Assembly: GCF_007997135.1 (NCBI RefSeq)
Contig: NZ_VORU01000002.1
Coordinates: forward strand, 1-64,000
DNA: 64,000 nt
DNA from: Aequorivita lipolytica
Lineage (GTDB): Bacteria > Bacteroidota > Bacteroidia > Flavobacteriales > Flavobacteriaceae
Direction of reading: 5' to 3'
Under the pieces are notes generated by a model. The model ran no database searches. It was given only the letters and a program-made list of their open reading frames with translations, and was not told the DNA's origin. This document shows positions 1 through 8,363 of the stretch, piece after piece. How positions within the stretch are numbered: the first letter of the stretch is position 1; each line of letters opens with the position of its first letter. The position numbers were made by a program, and so were the translations under genes.

Positions 1-101
1 ATGCGAACCGGATGATTCTCTGGAACAAGATCATCATAACTTGGAGGGAGAAGACTCAGTTGGTTCTGGCTATTGGTCTTCCAAACTACGTTGCTTTTCA
101 T
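1..101 (-). CDS. IS1182-type transposase, N-terminal part, cut by window edge
   Basis: Reading the minus strand from an ATG at 99-101 gives 33 codons beginning MKSNVVWKTNSQNQLSLLPP and continuing SYDDLVPENHPVR, open to the left edge. A block of the form LLPPSxDDLVPENHPVR near the N-terminus is characteristic of IS1182-family DDE transposases, which cut and paste their own DNA. The rest of the gene and the left end of the element lie outside the window, so intactness cannot be judged. The right end of the element probably lies between the start codon and about position 150, but no terminal inverted repeat could be paired here. It abuts a gene fragment, consistent with transposon-driven rearrangement. 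The family call rests on the motif alone. Confidence 0.72.
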   Translation of the reverse strand, partial: MKSNVVWKTNSQNQLSLLPPSYDDLVPENHPVR

Positions 102-153
102 AGCATGAAAGTACAAAATTTCACGCTGTTGTCAAAATTATAAAACATAAAAA

Positions 154-186
154 AGGCTGCCCTTTTTAGACAGCCTCTTTTTTTTT
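154..186. terminator. Rho-independent terminator
   Basis: AGGCTG (154-159) pairs with CAGCCT (171-176) around an 11-nt loop. A T-run follows at 178-186 and an A-run precedes, so it can act in both directions. It separates the transposase remnant from the gene fragment on its right. Confidence 0.6.
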
Positions 187-338
187 ATCCCTATTTTAAT
201 TACTTCAAAAATAGCATGAGCTGTTTTGCTTTCGGCTGTATCACTAAAACGTGTTCGGCAACATTGGGCAATTCCTTCGAAAACACTTCCCCAATTTTCG
301 CCTTTATTGAAGGAAAAATAGTTGTTTTCCACAATCAA
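170..338 (-). pseudogene. Degenerate fragment of an Asp-box (VPS10-like) gene
   Basis: On the minus strand one frame reads SFNKGENW, matching the last Asp-box of the intact gene at 970-3810 (SFNRGESW). A shifted frame then reads EVFSKELPNVAEHVLVIQPK, against EVFSKDLPNVAVHDLVIQPE in the intact gene. The first frame then gives KTAHAIFEV, matching the extreme C-terminus (KTAHATFEV). The fragment therefore carries a frameshift and lacks the roughly 420 bp that separate the two blocks in the intact copy; the junction falls on a shared TTGCTT(C) stretch. Homology continues into the 3' flank, a T-run followed by ATCCCTATTT. It is a non-functional partial duplicate. Confidence 0.85.
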
Positions 339-373
339 AAAACTGTTAGGTTTTTTATAAAATAAAGTTAATT

Positions 374-388
374 GGTTAAATATTAACC
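374..388. promoter_or_regulatory. Inverted repeat upstream of lipoprotein gene
   Basis: GGTTAA (374-379), a 3-nt spacer and TTAACC (383-388) form a perfect inverted repeat about 50 bp before the start at 441. A TTG lies at its left edge. It could be an operator; no regulator can be named. Confidence 0.3.
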
Positions 389-440
389 ACTTACTTTGAT
401 TGGAAAGAGTAGGTTTATTGAAAAACTAAAAAAGAGAACT

Positions 441-920
441 ATGAAACCACTCCGAACACTTTTAATTGCCTCTTTTGCAACCGTGTTTTTTTCTTGCGGA
501 AATTCACAACAAGCAACAACTGCCAGTATAAACAACACGCCATATACAAAAGGAACCATCCGCGAGGTGGCCAATATGGAGGGCAACAGCTGGAACAATG
601 AAACAAATGAGACAGCATCTACTGATAATGACATTGAGCTCTATTGGATAGAGCTGAATAAAAAAGATTGGATAAAGCTGAAGAAAAAAGATATGACGCC
701 CATGTATGATTATGTTAACATGAGCGAAGACCAAATCCTGAAATATCAACGCGGATATGTGGGCTATATCAACAATATGCAAAACAAGCATATTAGAAAG
801 ACCTTAGACCAAAAAGACTTATTGAAGCTGCAAGATGGAATTTTATATGATATTTTAATACCAGCACAGTATGATAAGTATCAGGAATGGAAAAGAAAAA
901 ATCAAATTACTAAATTATAG
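441..920 (+). CDS. Small lipoprotein of unknown function
   Basis: This encodes 159 residues starting MKPLRTLLIASFATVFFSCG. That is a short basic N-terminus, a hydrophobic core and a lipobox-like FFSCG, so the product should be lipidated and anchored in the envelope. The reading frame opens earlier at 396, but the ATG at 441 is preferred because it places the signal peptide at the N-terminus. The mature part is hydrophilic and rich in Asn, Lys and Tyr. I recognise no domain. It stands alone on the plus strand, convergent with the Asp-box gene, with an inverted repeat upstream that may regulate it. Confidence 0.7.
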   Translation: MKPLRTLLIASFATVFFSCGNSQQATTASINNTPYTKGTIREVANMEGNSWNNETNETASTDNDIELYWIELNKKDWIKLKKKDMTPMYDYVNMSEDQILKYQRGYVGYINNMQNKHIRKTLDQKDLLKLQDGILYDILIPAQYDKYQEWKRKNQITKL

Positions 921-969
921 TTTTACCATTTAAAAATTTAAAAAGTAGCTCACGCCTCTTTTTTTATCC

Positions 970-3810
970 CTATTTAACTTCAAAGGTAGCATGAGCTGTT
1001 TTGCTTCCTAAATTTAAATAAAGACCGTATTTGCCCTTCGGCAGATAGTATTTTCCGTTTTCGGCCTTCTTTATTTTGGTGTCGGTTTTATCAAAGATTT
1101 TACTGCCTTTTTCAGTAATAGACAGATCATATTCCAACTCATTCACACCTTTTGTAGCTTCCACAGTGAGCTGTTGCAGTTCTTTTCCATCTTCGGTTTT
1201 GATGGTTATTGTTGCCTTTCCACTTTGTGGGCTGTTAAACTGAAATTTTGCTTCCGGCTCATACACTTCGCCCCAAGTACTCCATTTGCTTCCCCAACGG
1301 GGTGAGAAATTTGCAGATTCCATTTCAGAAATAACAACTTCATTTTTATTTTTTTCATTTAGTTTTTGTAGCAAGGAAATATCTGCAACATAAAGTGATC
1401 TTCCGTGGGTTCCCAAAACCAAATCCTTTGCTTCGGGCTGTATCACTAAATCGTGAACCGCAACGTTGGGCAAATCTTTTGAAAAAACTTCCCAACTTTC
1501 ACCGCGATTGAAGGAAACATAGGCGCCATTATCGGTTCCTAAATACAACAGATTTTCATTTACGGGATCTTCTTTTATAACGTTTACTGGCGAAGCTGGT
1601 AAATTACTACTGATGTCCTTCCAAGTGGCGCCATAATTTTCGCTCACATACACATAGGGCTTAAAATCATCCCAACGATAACCGTTCAGTGAAACATACA
1701 CCCTTTCTTTTTTATGCGAAGATGCAATCACACGGCTAACCCAAAGATCTTTTGGGAAACTGTCTGAAATCTTGATCCAATTTGCACCTGCATCCTTTGA
1801 AACATAGACCAATCCATCATCACTTCCTGTGTATAACAATCCGAATTGAAAAGCCGATTCGCTGATTGTTGTAAGCGTTCCGTAAGCTACATTGCCCGGT
1901 TTTCCGCCCTGCGTTAAATCTGCGGAAATGGCATTCCAGTCATCCCCTTGGTTCATGCTTCGCATTAATTTATTTCCACCCAAATAGAGAATGTCTTGAT
2001 TGTGCTTGCTCAGCAAAATAGGCGTCTGCCAGTTGAAACGATACGGATTGTCACCCAAATCGTGTTTCGGCTGTATATAGACAGGCTCACCGCCATCTCT
2101 GTTCAATCTATAGTAATTACCAAACTGAAATCCGGAATAAACAATTTTACTGTTTCGGTTATCGATTTCCACCTGCATACCGTCGCCACCAAAGAGAAAT
2201 TCATACGGATATTTTCCATTCTGCAACCAACCTGTGTTTGCCTCATAATCATGCGGACCTACCCAAACGCCGTTGTCCTGCAAACCGCCATAAACGTTAT
2301 ACTCTTTTTCGTGATCTACATTCACCGCATAAAACTGGCCTACTGCAGGGGTATTGTTCTTTATCCACGTTTTACCATCATCATAACTTATGTTTACGCC
2401 GCCGTCGTTACCATCAATCAAATGCCCAGATATTTTGGGGTTTATCCATAGCGCGTGATGGTCTACGTGTACGTTATCTGCATCTATGCTTGTTAAGGTT
2501 TTTCCGCCATCGGCAGATTTTAGGATTGGTACGCCGTACACATATATTTTGTTGGCATCGCTGGGATCAACGTGTATTTTTCCGAAGTAATAGCCGTAAG
2601 AATAATATAAATCATCCAAGAAACCTTCGTGAGTTTTATTCCAAGTTTTTCCGCCGTCTGTGCTTTTGTAAACCTCTGCGCCAATTACGGGCGTATCAAA
2701 AAGTGCGCTATTGGCATTTTCGAGATATTTTGAAACATCTTCAGGTTTTATGGTGCCTACACGTATCATTTGCTTTATGTTTTCAGCACGGTATTTTTCC
2801 TGAAAACCGTTCATTTTTAGAAATTGGTTCAGCTTCTTATCATCTAAATTTAGAAAGGCCGCAACATCCATTTTCTTGAAATCGTCTTTGGTGAGGATGT
2901 CGGTTTCTTCTTTTTTTGTTTCTTCTTTTCTGTGGAATTGATTGTCAACAATTAAATAAACCGTGTTATCGTCCACCACGGCAGTGCCCATCCGGCCCAT
3001 TCCCTTGCCTGTTGGCAAGCCGCTATTTTCAGTAGAAATCTTGGTCCAAGTACTGCCTGCATCGGTGCTTTTATAAACACCGCTACCCTCGCCGCTACCT
3101 TCAAAATTCCATGCTTTTCGGTCTTTATCCCAAGCGGTTGCATACATTGTGTTGAAATTTTTAGGGTTTGTGGAAATTTCAATAATTCCTGTTTCATCGT
3201 TAATAAAAAGTGTTTTGTTCCAAGTTTTACCACCGTCCACCGTTTTAAAAACACCACGTTCGGCATTGCTGGAATATAAATGCCCAACAGCACCTACGAT
3301 TATCTCATCGGAATTTGATGGATTTATAAGAATACTGCTTATATGGTGGCTGTCCATTAGCCCTACATTTTGCCAAGTTTTACCTTTGTCTTCGCTTTTC
3401 AGCAAACCAATACCTGCGTATGAAGAACGGGAGGCGTTCACCTCGCCCGTGCCAACCCAGATGGTGCCGCTTTGCCAATCTACCGCAACGCAACCCACAT
3501 TTTGGGTTGGGCTATTGTCCATTACTGGTGTGAAGGAAGTGCCGTTATTAATGGTATGCCAAAGTCCGCCACTGGCGTAGCCCACGTAAAATTCTATGGG
3601 ATTGTTGGGGTTTACCGCAAAATCTACCACGCGGCCGCTCATAATGCTGGGGCCAATACTTTTAAAAGGCAGGTTTTCAACAGGAGAAGCTTGTGCCAGC
3701 TGTACTTTTTGTTGCAGTCCAGTCTCTAAAGCTGCTGAAGAGGTGGCTGGTTGTTGCGAAAAAGTTACTGCCGTGGCAAGGCAAAGTGCTGAAAGTAAAA
3801 GGTTTTTCAT
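970..3810 (-). CDS. Secreted Asp-box (BNR/VPS10-like) beta-propeller protein
   Basis: This is a 946-residue exported protein with signal peptide MKNLLLSALCLATAVTFSQQ. At least ten Asp-box motifs of the form S-x-D-x-G-x-T-W are visible (KSEDKGKTW, KTVDGGKTW, KSTDAGSTW, KSTDGGKTW, ISYDDGKTW, VSKDAGANW, VSENYGATW, VSFNRGESW and variants). They build sortilin/sialidase-like beta-propellers, probably two in tandem. Bacteroidota homologues are usually called VPS10-domain or glycosyl-hydrolase-like proteins, but the Asp-box is structural and the substrate is unknown. The last 100 residues form a separate beta-rich domain without the usual T9SS sorting signature. A broken copy of the 3' end lies at 170-338. 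Confidence 0.85.
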   Translation of the reverse strand: MKNLLLSALCLATAVTFSQQPATSSAALETGLQQKVQLAQASPVENLPFKSIGPSIMSGRVVDFAVNPNNPIEFYVGYASGGLWHTINNGTSFTPVMDNSPTQNVGCVAVDWQSGTIWVGTGEVNASRSSYAGIGLLKSEDKGKTWQNVGLMDSHHISSILINPSNSDEIIVGAVGHLYSSNAERGVFKTVDGGKTWNKTLFINDETGIIEISTNPKNFNTMYATAWDKDRKAWNFEGSGEGSGVYKSTDAGSTWTKISTENSGLPTGKGMGRMGTAVVDDNTVYLIVDNQFHRKEETKKEETDILTKDDFKKMDVAAFLNLDDKKLNQFLKMNGFQEKYRAENIKQMIRVGTIKPEDVSKYLENANSALFDTPVIGAEVYKSTDGGKTWNKTHEGFLDDLYYSYGYYFGKIHVDPSDANKIYVYGVPILKSADGGKTLTSIDADNVHVDHHALWINPKISGHLIDGNDGGVNISYDDGKTWIKNNTPAVGQFYAVNVDHEKEYNVYGGLQDNGVWVGPHDYEANTGWLQNGKYPYEFLFGGDGMQVEIDNRNSKIVYSGFQFGNYYRLNRDGGEPVYIQPKHDLGDNPYRFNWQTPILLSKHNQDILYLGGNKLMRSMNQGDDWNAISADLTQGGKPGNVAYGTLTTISESAFQFGLLYTGSDDGLVYVSKDAGANWIKISDSFPKDLWVSRVIASSHKKERVYVSLNGYRWDDFKPYVYVSENYGATWKDISSNLPASPVNVIKEDPVNENLLYLGTDNGAYVSFNRGESWEVFSKDLPNVAVHDLVIQPEAKDLVLGTHGRSLYVADISLLQKLNEKNKNEVVISEMESANFSPRWGSKWSTWGEVYEPEAKFQFNSPQSGKATITIKTEDGKELQQLTVEATKGVNELEYDLSITEKGSKIFDKTDTKIKKAENGKYYLPKGKYGLYLNLGSKTAHATFEVK

Positions 3811-3997
3811 AGAAGTGGTTTTGAAAAGGGAAAGTTACTTAAATGGGGCGGGTTTTGCAATGGGTTAGTTTAGGGATGAGGAATTAGCGATTAGCGAAGA
3901 GGGGAGGGTTTTTTGGTATGTTTGGATTGAATTATATAAAAGGGGGTAAATGCTCTCGGTTATTATCCATGTATAGCAATGTTCTAAAAAAGTTGAT

Positions 3998-4373
3998 ATG
4001 AATAATGAAATTTTAATTGAACACTCCCATAAAAAAACTAGATTTTCAAATCTTATATTGGACATTGTAAGTTTTTGGGTTCTATGGATTTTACATGGCA
4101 TTCTATTTGAAAATTGGATAAAATCCATAACTGGAGAAGGTTCAGTAACAAACAATATTATTTATTTCTTTGTATTTTATTTTTTATACTACTTCATCAT
4201 GGAATTTCTTTTTGGGCGAACAATCGGAAAATTCTTAACTGAAGAAGCCTAATTTTAAGACTTTACTAGTAAGAAATCTATGTAGGTTAATTCTTTTTGA
4301 TGCATTTTCATACCTAATTTCTGAATCTGGTTGGCATAATACGATCTCAAAAACCACTGTAATAAACACATAA
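3998..4373 (+). pseudogene. Frameshifted RDD-family membrane protein gene
   Basis: The first frame (3998-4252, 84 residues) has two membrane helices and ends GRTIGKFLT-EEA-stop. In RDD proteins GRTIGKFLTGT continues into a third helix region. That missing part is present in another frame: codons from about 4242 to the stop at 4371-4373 read KKPNFKTLLVRNLCRLILFD and then SGWHNTISKT, a typical RDD C-terminus. An indel near 4240-4250, apparently with loss of a few codons after FLT, has split the gene. RDD proteins are small membrane proteins, some implicated in ion exchange. A short two-helix protein could still be made from the first half. Confidence 0.75.
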
Positions 4374-4816
4374 AAAACATTTGCTAACAAACAATTAAGC
4401 TAAAACAAAACCTTTCTTCAATATCTCGACCCAGCTTCATCCCAACTGCTTGGTTTATCATGAACGTACTCGAAGGGTCAGTACCAAGTTTTGTCGTTAT
4501 TCATTTTTTAAAGGTTTTCGTGAATGCTCTGCATTTCTTCAGGCCTAGTCCTCATGGATAGCAAACCTTGAGGCTTTAAGGGTTCAAGCCTGTCCTTAGA
4601 TTAGTCGAAGGATTACCACTGCACCCTCTAGTAATTATTTATCTTTCGGTAAAAAGATGTGCTTGCTGGGCACACTCAGTAAATAAGCTATAGCTGAATC
4701 TGTGCCCACTTCAAATTTGAACTATAATCAAAAACCCGAACTGAAAAACGCCACCTCAGAAACAGCTCGCATTCAGAAAACAATAAACCAATTATAAATT
4801 ATTACATTTGCAACCG
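4374..4816. other. Gene-free stretch before the metal-efflux operon
   Basis: These 443 bp hold no convincing reading frame on either strand and no strong hairpin. A few short translatable runs exist (for example RPEEMQSIHENL followed by a stop on the minus strand), but none could be assigned. It lies between a broken RDD gene and the efflux genes and may contain eroded coding sequence. A promoter-like box lies at its right end. Confidence 0.5.
4803..4810 (+). promoter_or_regulatory. -7 promoter box (TACATTTG) of efflux operon
   Basis: TACATTTG fits the Bacteroidota -7 consensus TAnnTTTG exactly. No clear TTG lies at the expected distance upstream. The box ends only 6 nt before the ATG at 4817, so a transcript from it would be leaderless or nearly so. 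Confidence 0.45.
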
Positions 4817-5251
4817 ATGCAAAAACACAATCACATAAAAGCACTTTTCTTTTTAGGCATATTCAGCCTATTGTTGCTGCATCAGGTTGTGCCTCATTTT
4901 CATCATCAGCATGAAGTTGAACACTCGCATAATGCTGTTTCAAATAGTGACAGTCATAGCCATCATCACGATGTTCCAGAAAAAGAAAGCTCTAAAAAAG
5001 GACTTTTAGATTTATTTTTGGAAGTTCACATACATTCTTTAGTATCTAATGAAATAGTAGTAACGCACGAAAGTAGTGTAAAGAAACACAACGTTCAAAA
5101 GGATGTAAAAACCGCTATTCCTGTTAATCATTATAGCATTCCTATATACTATGATGAAGCCGAAAAGGTAGCGGTCTATCAACCACCCAATACGTATTTC
5201 AATCCATATCTCTCTTGCCTCGATTCACGAGGCCCACCCACGTTAGGTTAA
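4817..5251 (+). CDS. Histidine-rich exported or membrane protein of metal-efflux operon
   Basis: This encodes 144 residues. The N-terminus has one hydrophobic segment (ALFFLGIFSLLLLHQVV), acting as signal peptide or anchor. It is followed by a dense His cluster (HFHHQHEVEHSHN, then SDSHSHHHD) suited to binding Zn, Ni, Co or Cu in the periplasm. The rest has no recognised domain. An upstream TTG at 4808 is in frame, but the ATG at 4817 gives a normal start. It is the first gene of the CzcCBA-like operon, 73 bp before the TolC-family gene. A role in metal buffering or hand-off to the pump is inferred from composition and position. Confidence 0.7.
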   Translation: MQKHNHIKALFFLGIFSLLLLHQVVPHFHHQHEVEHSHNAVSNSDSHSHHHDVPEKESSKKGLLDLFLEVHIHSLVSNEIVVTHESSVKKHNVQKDVKTAIPVNHYSIPIYYDEAEKVAVYQPPNTYFNPYLSCLDSRGPPTLG

Positions 5252-5324
5252 TCGTTTAGGAATACATTACCTCTGCGTAAGTATTCCATTTTACAAATTC
5301 AGATTAAACCTAAAATTTCAAACA

Positions 5325-6509
5325 ATGAATAAATACATCGTATTCGCAATTTGCGGGTGCCTGTTCTTTGTTAATAGTTACTCACAGACTAACAATATTG
5401 AGGAACTGTTAAACGAAATCGAACAGAATAATACAGAGCTAAAAGGTTATCAAGCGTTTATTGAAAGCCAGCAACTCGAAAACAAGAGCACAAACAATTT
5501 GCCCGACCCACAGCTTTCTGGGTATTATTTGCCTTTTGGCGATAATGCAACGGGAGATTATACCGAATATCAAATTTCACAATCTTTTGAATTTCCTTCG
5601 GTTTATGGGGCACGTGGCAAATGGAACGCATCCAAATCGGAGCAATTAGCATCAGCTTATTCGACAAAAAGACAAGAAGTCTTATTGCAAGCAAAGGGCA
5701 TTGCTTTAGAACTCGTTTTCTTGCAAAAGCAAAAAGTGATTGTTACCGAAAGAAGAACCCAAAGTAAACAGGTTTTTGACCAAATTCAGGAGCTATTTGA
5801 TAAAGAACAAGTAGGGATTTTAGATTTGAACAAGGCTAAAATTGCTTGGATTCAAGAACAATTTGTAGTTCAACAGATTGAAAGCGAAATCCAAATTCAA
5901 CTGTCTAAACTCAAAACTTTGAACGGTGGAAATCCTATTGACGGAACTTCATCACAAATAGTTTTGCCCGCTGAAATTGGAACAATTGAAAATCTTTGGC
6001 AGGAAAAATTGACAACTGACCCTCGATTGCAAGAATTGAAAGCCAATGAAGAAGCTTCGCTTCAAAAAATAAAATTGGAGAAAAACAAGGTGTTGCCCAA
6101 TTTAGCACTAGGATATAATTATCAGGGTGTCAGCGGCAGCAACTATTCAGGGTTTTACGGTGGTGTCTCAATTCCATTATGGAGTAGTAAAAATAAGGTA
6201 AAGGCTGCCGAAGCAAATTATGAGTATCAGCAATCCAATACCGAAGTAATAACTTCCTCGCTTTACACACAGTTTCAAGAAACCTATAATCAATACGAGT
6301 TGATGTTCGAAAAATACAACGAGTATCAAACCACAATGGGCAATTTAGATAGTGAGCAATTACTGTTTAAGGCTTATCAATTGGGCGAGTATTCGTTTAT
6401 GGATTATTATCTGGAGCTTCAGTTTTATCGCAATGCTTCAGATAAAATGTTGCAAATGGAAAAAGACCTACAACTACTTCAAGCGCAAATATTAAAACAT
6501 CAATTATAA
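5325..6509 (+). CDS. TolC/CzcC-family outer membrane efflux protein
   Basis: This is a 394-residue exported protein (signal MNKYIVFAICGCLFFVNSYS) made mainly of long amphipathic helices with repeated Gln/Glu/Lys-rich heptads. This is the outer-membrane-efflux fold, which forms the trimeric exit duct of tripartite pumps. The central stretch LPNLALGYNYQGVSGSNYSGFYG followed by VSIPLW is the typical beta-strand region entering the outer membrane in the second repeat. It is slightly shorter than E. coli TolC and similar in length to CzcC proteins. It lies upstream of the adaptor and inner-membrane pump genes, so it should form the outer component of that pump. Confidence 0.88.
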   Translation: MNKYIVFAICGCLFFVNSYSQTNNIEELLNEIEQNNTELKGYQAFIESQQLENKSTNNLPDPQLSGYYLPFGDNATGDYTEYQISQSFEFPSVYGARGKWNASKSEQLASAYSTKRQEVLLQAKGIALELVFLQKQKVIVTERRTQSKQVFDQIQELFDKEQVGILDLNKAKIAWIQEQFVVQQIESEIQIQLSKLKTLNGGNPIDGTSSQIVLPAEIGTIENLWQEKLTTDPRLQELKANEEASLQKIKLEKNKVLPNLALGYNYQGVSGSNYSGFYGGVSIPLWSSKNKVKAAEANYEYQQSNTEVITSSLYTQFQETYNQYELMFEKYNEYQTTMGNLDSEQLLFKAYQLGEYSFMDYYLELQFYRNASDKMLQMEKDLQLLQAQILKHQL

Positions 6510-6527
6510 ATTTTAAAACATACACTA

Positions 6528-6815
6528 ATGAAAATTTCAAAAATAATATTTACAATAGCAATAGCATCAACTTTTTTGGTAAGCTCTTGTAGAGATACAA
6601 AAACCGAAGCAACAGACGACCACGGTCACGAACACGATGCCGATGGCGGTCATATGGATGAAGAAGATGTGGAACAGGAAGAATTTGAAGTAGGAAAAGA
6701 TTCTATGGAAATAAAGACAGAGGAACACGGTCACGAACACGATACCGACGGTAATCACTCAAATGATTCTGAAACTCACAAACACGATGACGATTCTGAA
6801 CACCACGACCACTAA
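6528..6815 (+). CDS. His/Asp-rich lipoprotein, probable metal chelator
   Basis: This is a 95-residue lipoprotein (lipobox region LVSSCRD). The mature part is almost entirely His, Asp and Glu. Two copies of the nine-residue pattern H-x-H-D-x-D-G-x-H occur (HEHDADGGH and HEHDTDGNH), and it ends in a His-rich tail. A related pattern, HAHNEDGTH, is at the N-terminus of the adaptor encoded next door, so the two proteins share a metal-binding element. It starts 18 bp after the TolC-family gene and ends 20 bp before the adaptor gene. It probably concentrates divalent metal at the membrane for the pump; the metal is not identifiable. Confidence 0.8.
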   Translation: MKISKIIFTIAIASTFLVSSCRDTKTEATDDHGHEHDADGGHMDEEDVEQEEFEVGKDSMEIKTEEHGHEHDTDGNHSNDSETHKHDDDSEHHDH

Positions 6816-6835
6816 AAAATAAAAAGATATAAAAG

Positions 6836-8338
6836 ATGAGATATATACTAATAGTGCTCGCCTTTTTGGCGATGTCTTGCAACAACAAGGCAGAAGATGC
6901 ACACGCACACAACGAAGATGGAACTCACGCTGGAGAAGAAATTCCTCGATTGGACCACACCATTTGGACAAATAAAACCGAATTATTTGTAGAATTTCCT
7001 GCCTTAATTGTTGGTAGTCCCAGCAGGTTTGCAGCCCACTTTACGGCGTTGGATAAACATCAACCTATTCGCGAAGGTTCGGTTACAGTAAGTTTGATAA
7101 AAAACGATAAAGGCTTGCGCAATACTGCGGAAGAACCCTCATCACCAGGCATATTTTCGCCAACAATTCAACCTAAAGAAGCGGGAACATACCAACTTGT
7201 TTTTGAATTGAAAACCCCTGAATATTCAGATAAAATCACGATAGATGATGTTACTGTTTATGCCAATACCGACGATGCAATAAAAGCATTAGGTATTGCC
7301 GAAGAAGATGGAAGCATATCATTTTTGAAAGAGCAGGCTTGGAAAATCGATTTTCAAACTGCACCTGTAGTTTCAGGTAAAATTTATGATGTCGTGAACA
7401 CTTCTGGTGTATGGATGCCCTCGCCAGGTTCTGTAAAATCGTTGGCAGCAAAATCCAATGGTGTGGTCGATTTTAAAGTAAATAATCTCACGGAAGGCAC
7501 AGCAGTAAAACAAGGTCAACTTTTAATGAGCTTGAATAGTCAAGGTCTGGCTTCCAATAATTTGAGTACAGGTATCGCTTCAGCGAAAGCGAAATACCAA
7601 CAAGCCAAATCTGAATTTGATAGAAAGAAAGAGTTGTACGACTCTAAAATTGTCCCAAAATCTGAATTTGAAAAAGTGGAGAGCGATTTTGAGATAGCAA
7701 AAGCGAACTACCAATCACTAACATCAGGTGTTTCAGGAGGAAGTAAACAAATTCGCGCACCTTTTGACGGCTTCATTAAGTCCATTACAGTTTCCAATGG
7801 CGATTATGTAGAGCAAGGTGTGGCGTTGGTATCAATAGGTACACATCAATCCAAAGTGCTGAAAACACAGTTAGCACCCAACTATGGACTTTCAATGGAG
7901 AATGTACAAGGCATTTGGTATCAAACCAAAGATGGACAATGGGCAAACGTAACCGATGCCGAAGGGGAAATTCTCTCTATCGGTAAAGATGTGGAGCGTG
8001 AAAACCCATTGATTTCAGTTTTCGCAAAAGTGAATGTAGAGGTCGATATGCCAGAGGGAAGCTTAACGCCTGTTCAAATAGCGATGGGAACTGCCACCCA
8101 AAACACTATGATTCCTGTGAATGCCTTATTGGAAGATTATGGAAGTTATTCGGTTATCGTCCAGCTTTCAGGTGAAAGCTTTGAAAGAAGACCTGTGAAA
8201 ATTGGAAAGCGCAATGGCGAAAATGTAGAAATACTTCAAGGTCTGGAAGTGGGCGAAGTAGTTGTCACAACAGGAGCATACCAAGTTAAAATGGCTTCTA
8301 TGTCGGGTTCAACTCCTGCTCACGGTCACGAACACTAA
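6836..8338 (+). CDS. CzcB/CusB-like periplasmic adaptor of RND metal efflux
   Basis: This is a 500-residue lipoprotein (lipobox FLAMSCNN) with a His-rich head (HAHNEDGTHAGEE) and a His tail (AHGHEH). Residues of about 30-140 form a beta-rich N-terminal domain found in Bacteroidota CzcB proteins. A split biotinyl-lipoyl domain follows, with halves around SNGVVDFKVNNLTEGTAVKQ and IRAPFDGFIKSITVSNGDYV, interrupted by a helical hairpin, then beta-barrel and membrane-proximal domains. It bridges the CzcA-like pump and the TolC-like duct and may bind metal. Its ORF ends 25 bp before the four-helix-bundle gene that separates it from the pump gene. Confidence 0.9.
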   Translation: MRYILIVLAFLAMSCNNKAEDAHAHNEDGTHAGEEIPRLDHTIWTNKTELFVEFPALIVGSPSRFAAHFTALDKHQPIREGSVTVSLIKNDKGLRNTAEEPSSPGIFSPTIQPKEAGTYQLVFELKTPEYSDKITIDDVTVYANTDDAIKALGIAEEDGSISFLKEQAWKIDFQTAPVVSGKIYDVVNTSGVWMPSPGSVKSLAAKSNGVVDFKVNNLTEGTAVKQGQLLMSLNSQGLASNNLSTGIASAKAKYQQAKSEFDRKKELYDSKIVPKSEFEKVESDFEIAKANYQSLTSGVSGGSKQIRAPFDGFIKSITVSNGDYVEQGVALVSIGTHQSKVLKTQLAPNYGLSMENVQGIWYQTKDGQWANVTDAEGEILSIGKDVERENPLISVFAKVNVEVDMPEGSLTPVQIAMGTATQNTMIPVNALLEDYGSYSVIVQLSGESFERRPVKIGKRNGENVEILQGLEVGEVVVTTGAYQVKMASMSGSTPAHGHEH

Positions 8339-8363
8339 TGAAATGTTGAATTATAAATTTTGA

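Noticed and set aside
2238-2879. Long plus-strand frame (213 codons) inside the Asp-box gene
   Set aside because: It lies antisense to a strongly supported coding region, has no recognisable domain and an unnatural composition rich in His, Arg and Cys.
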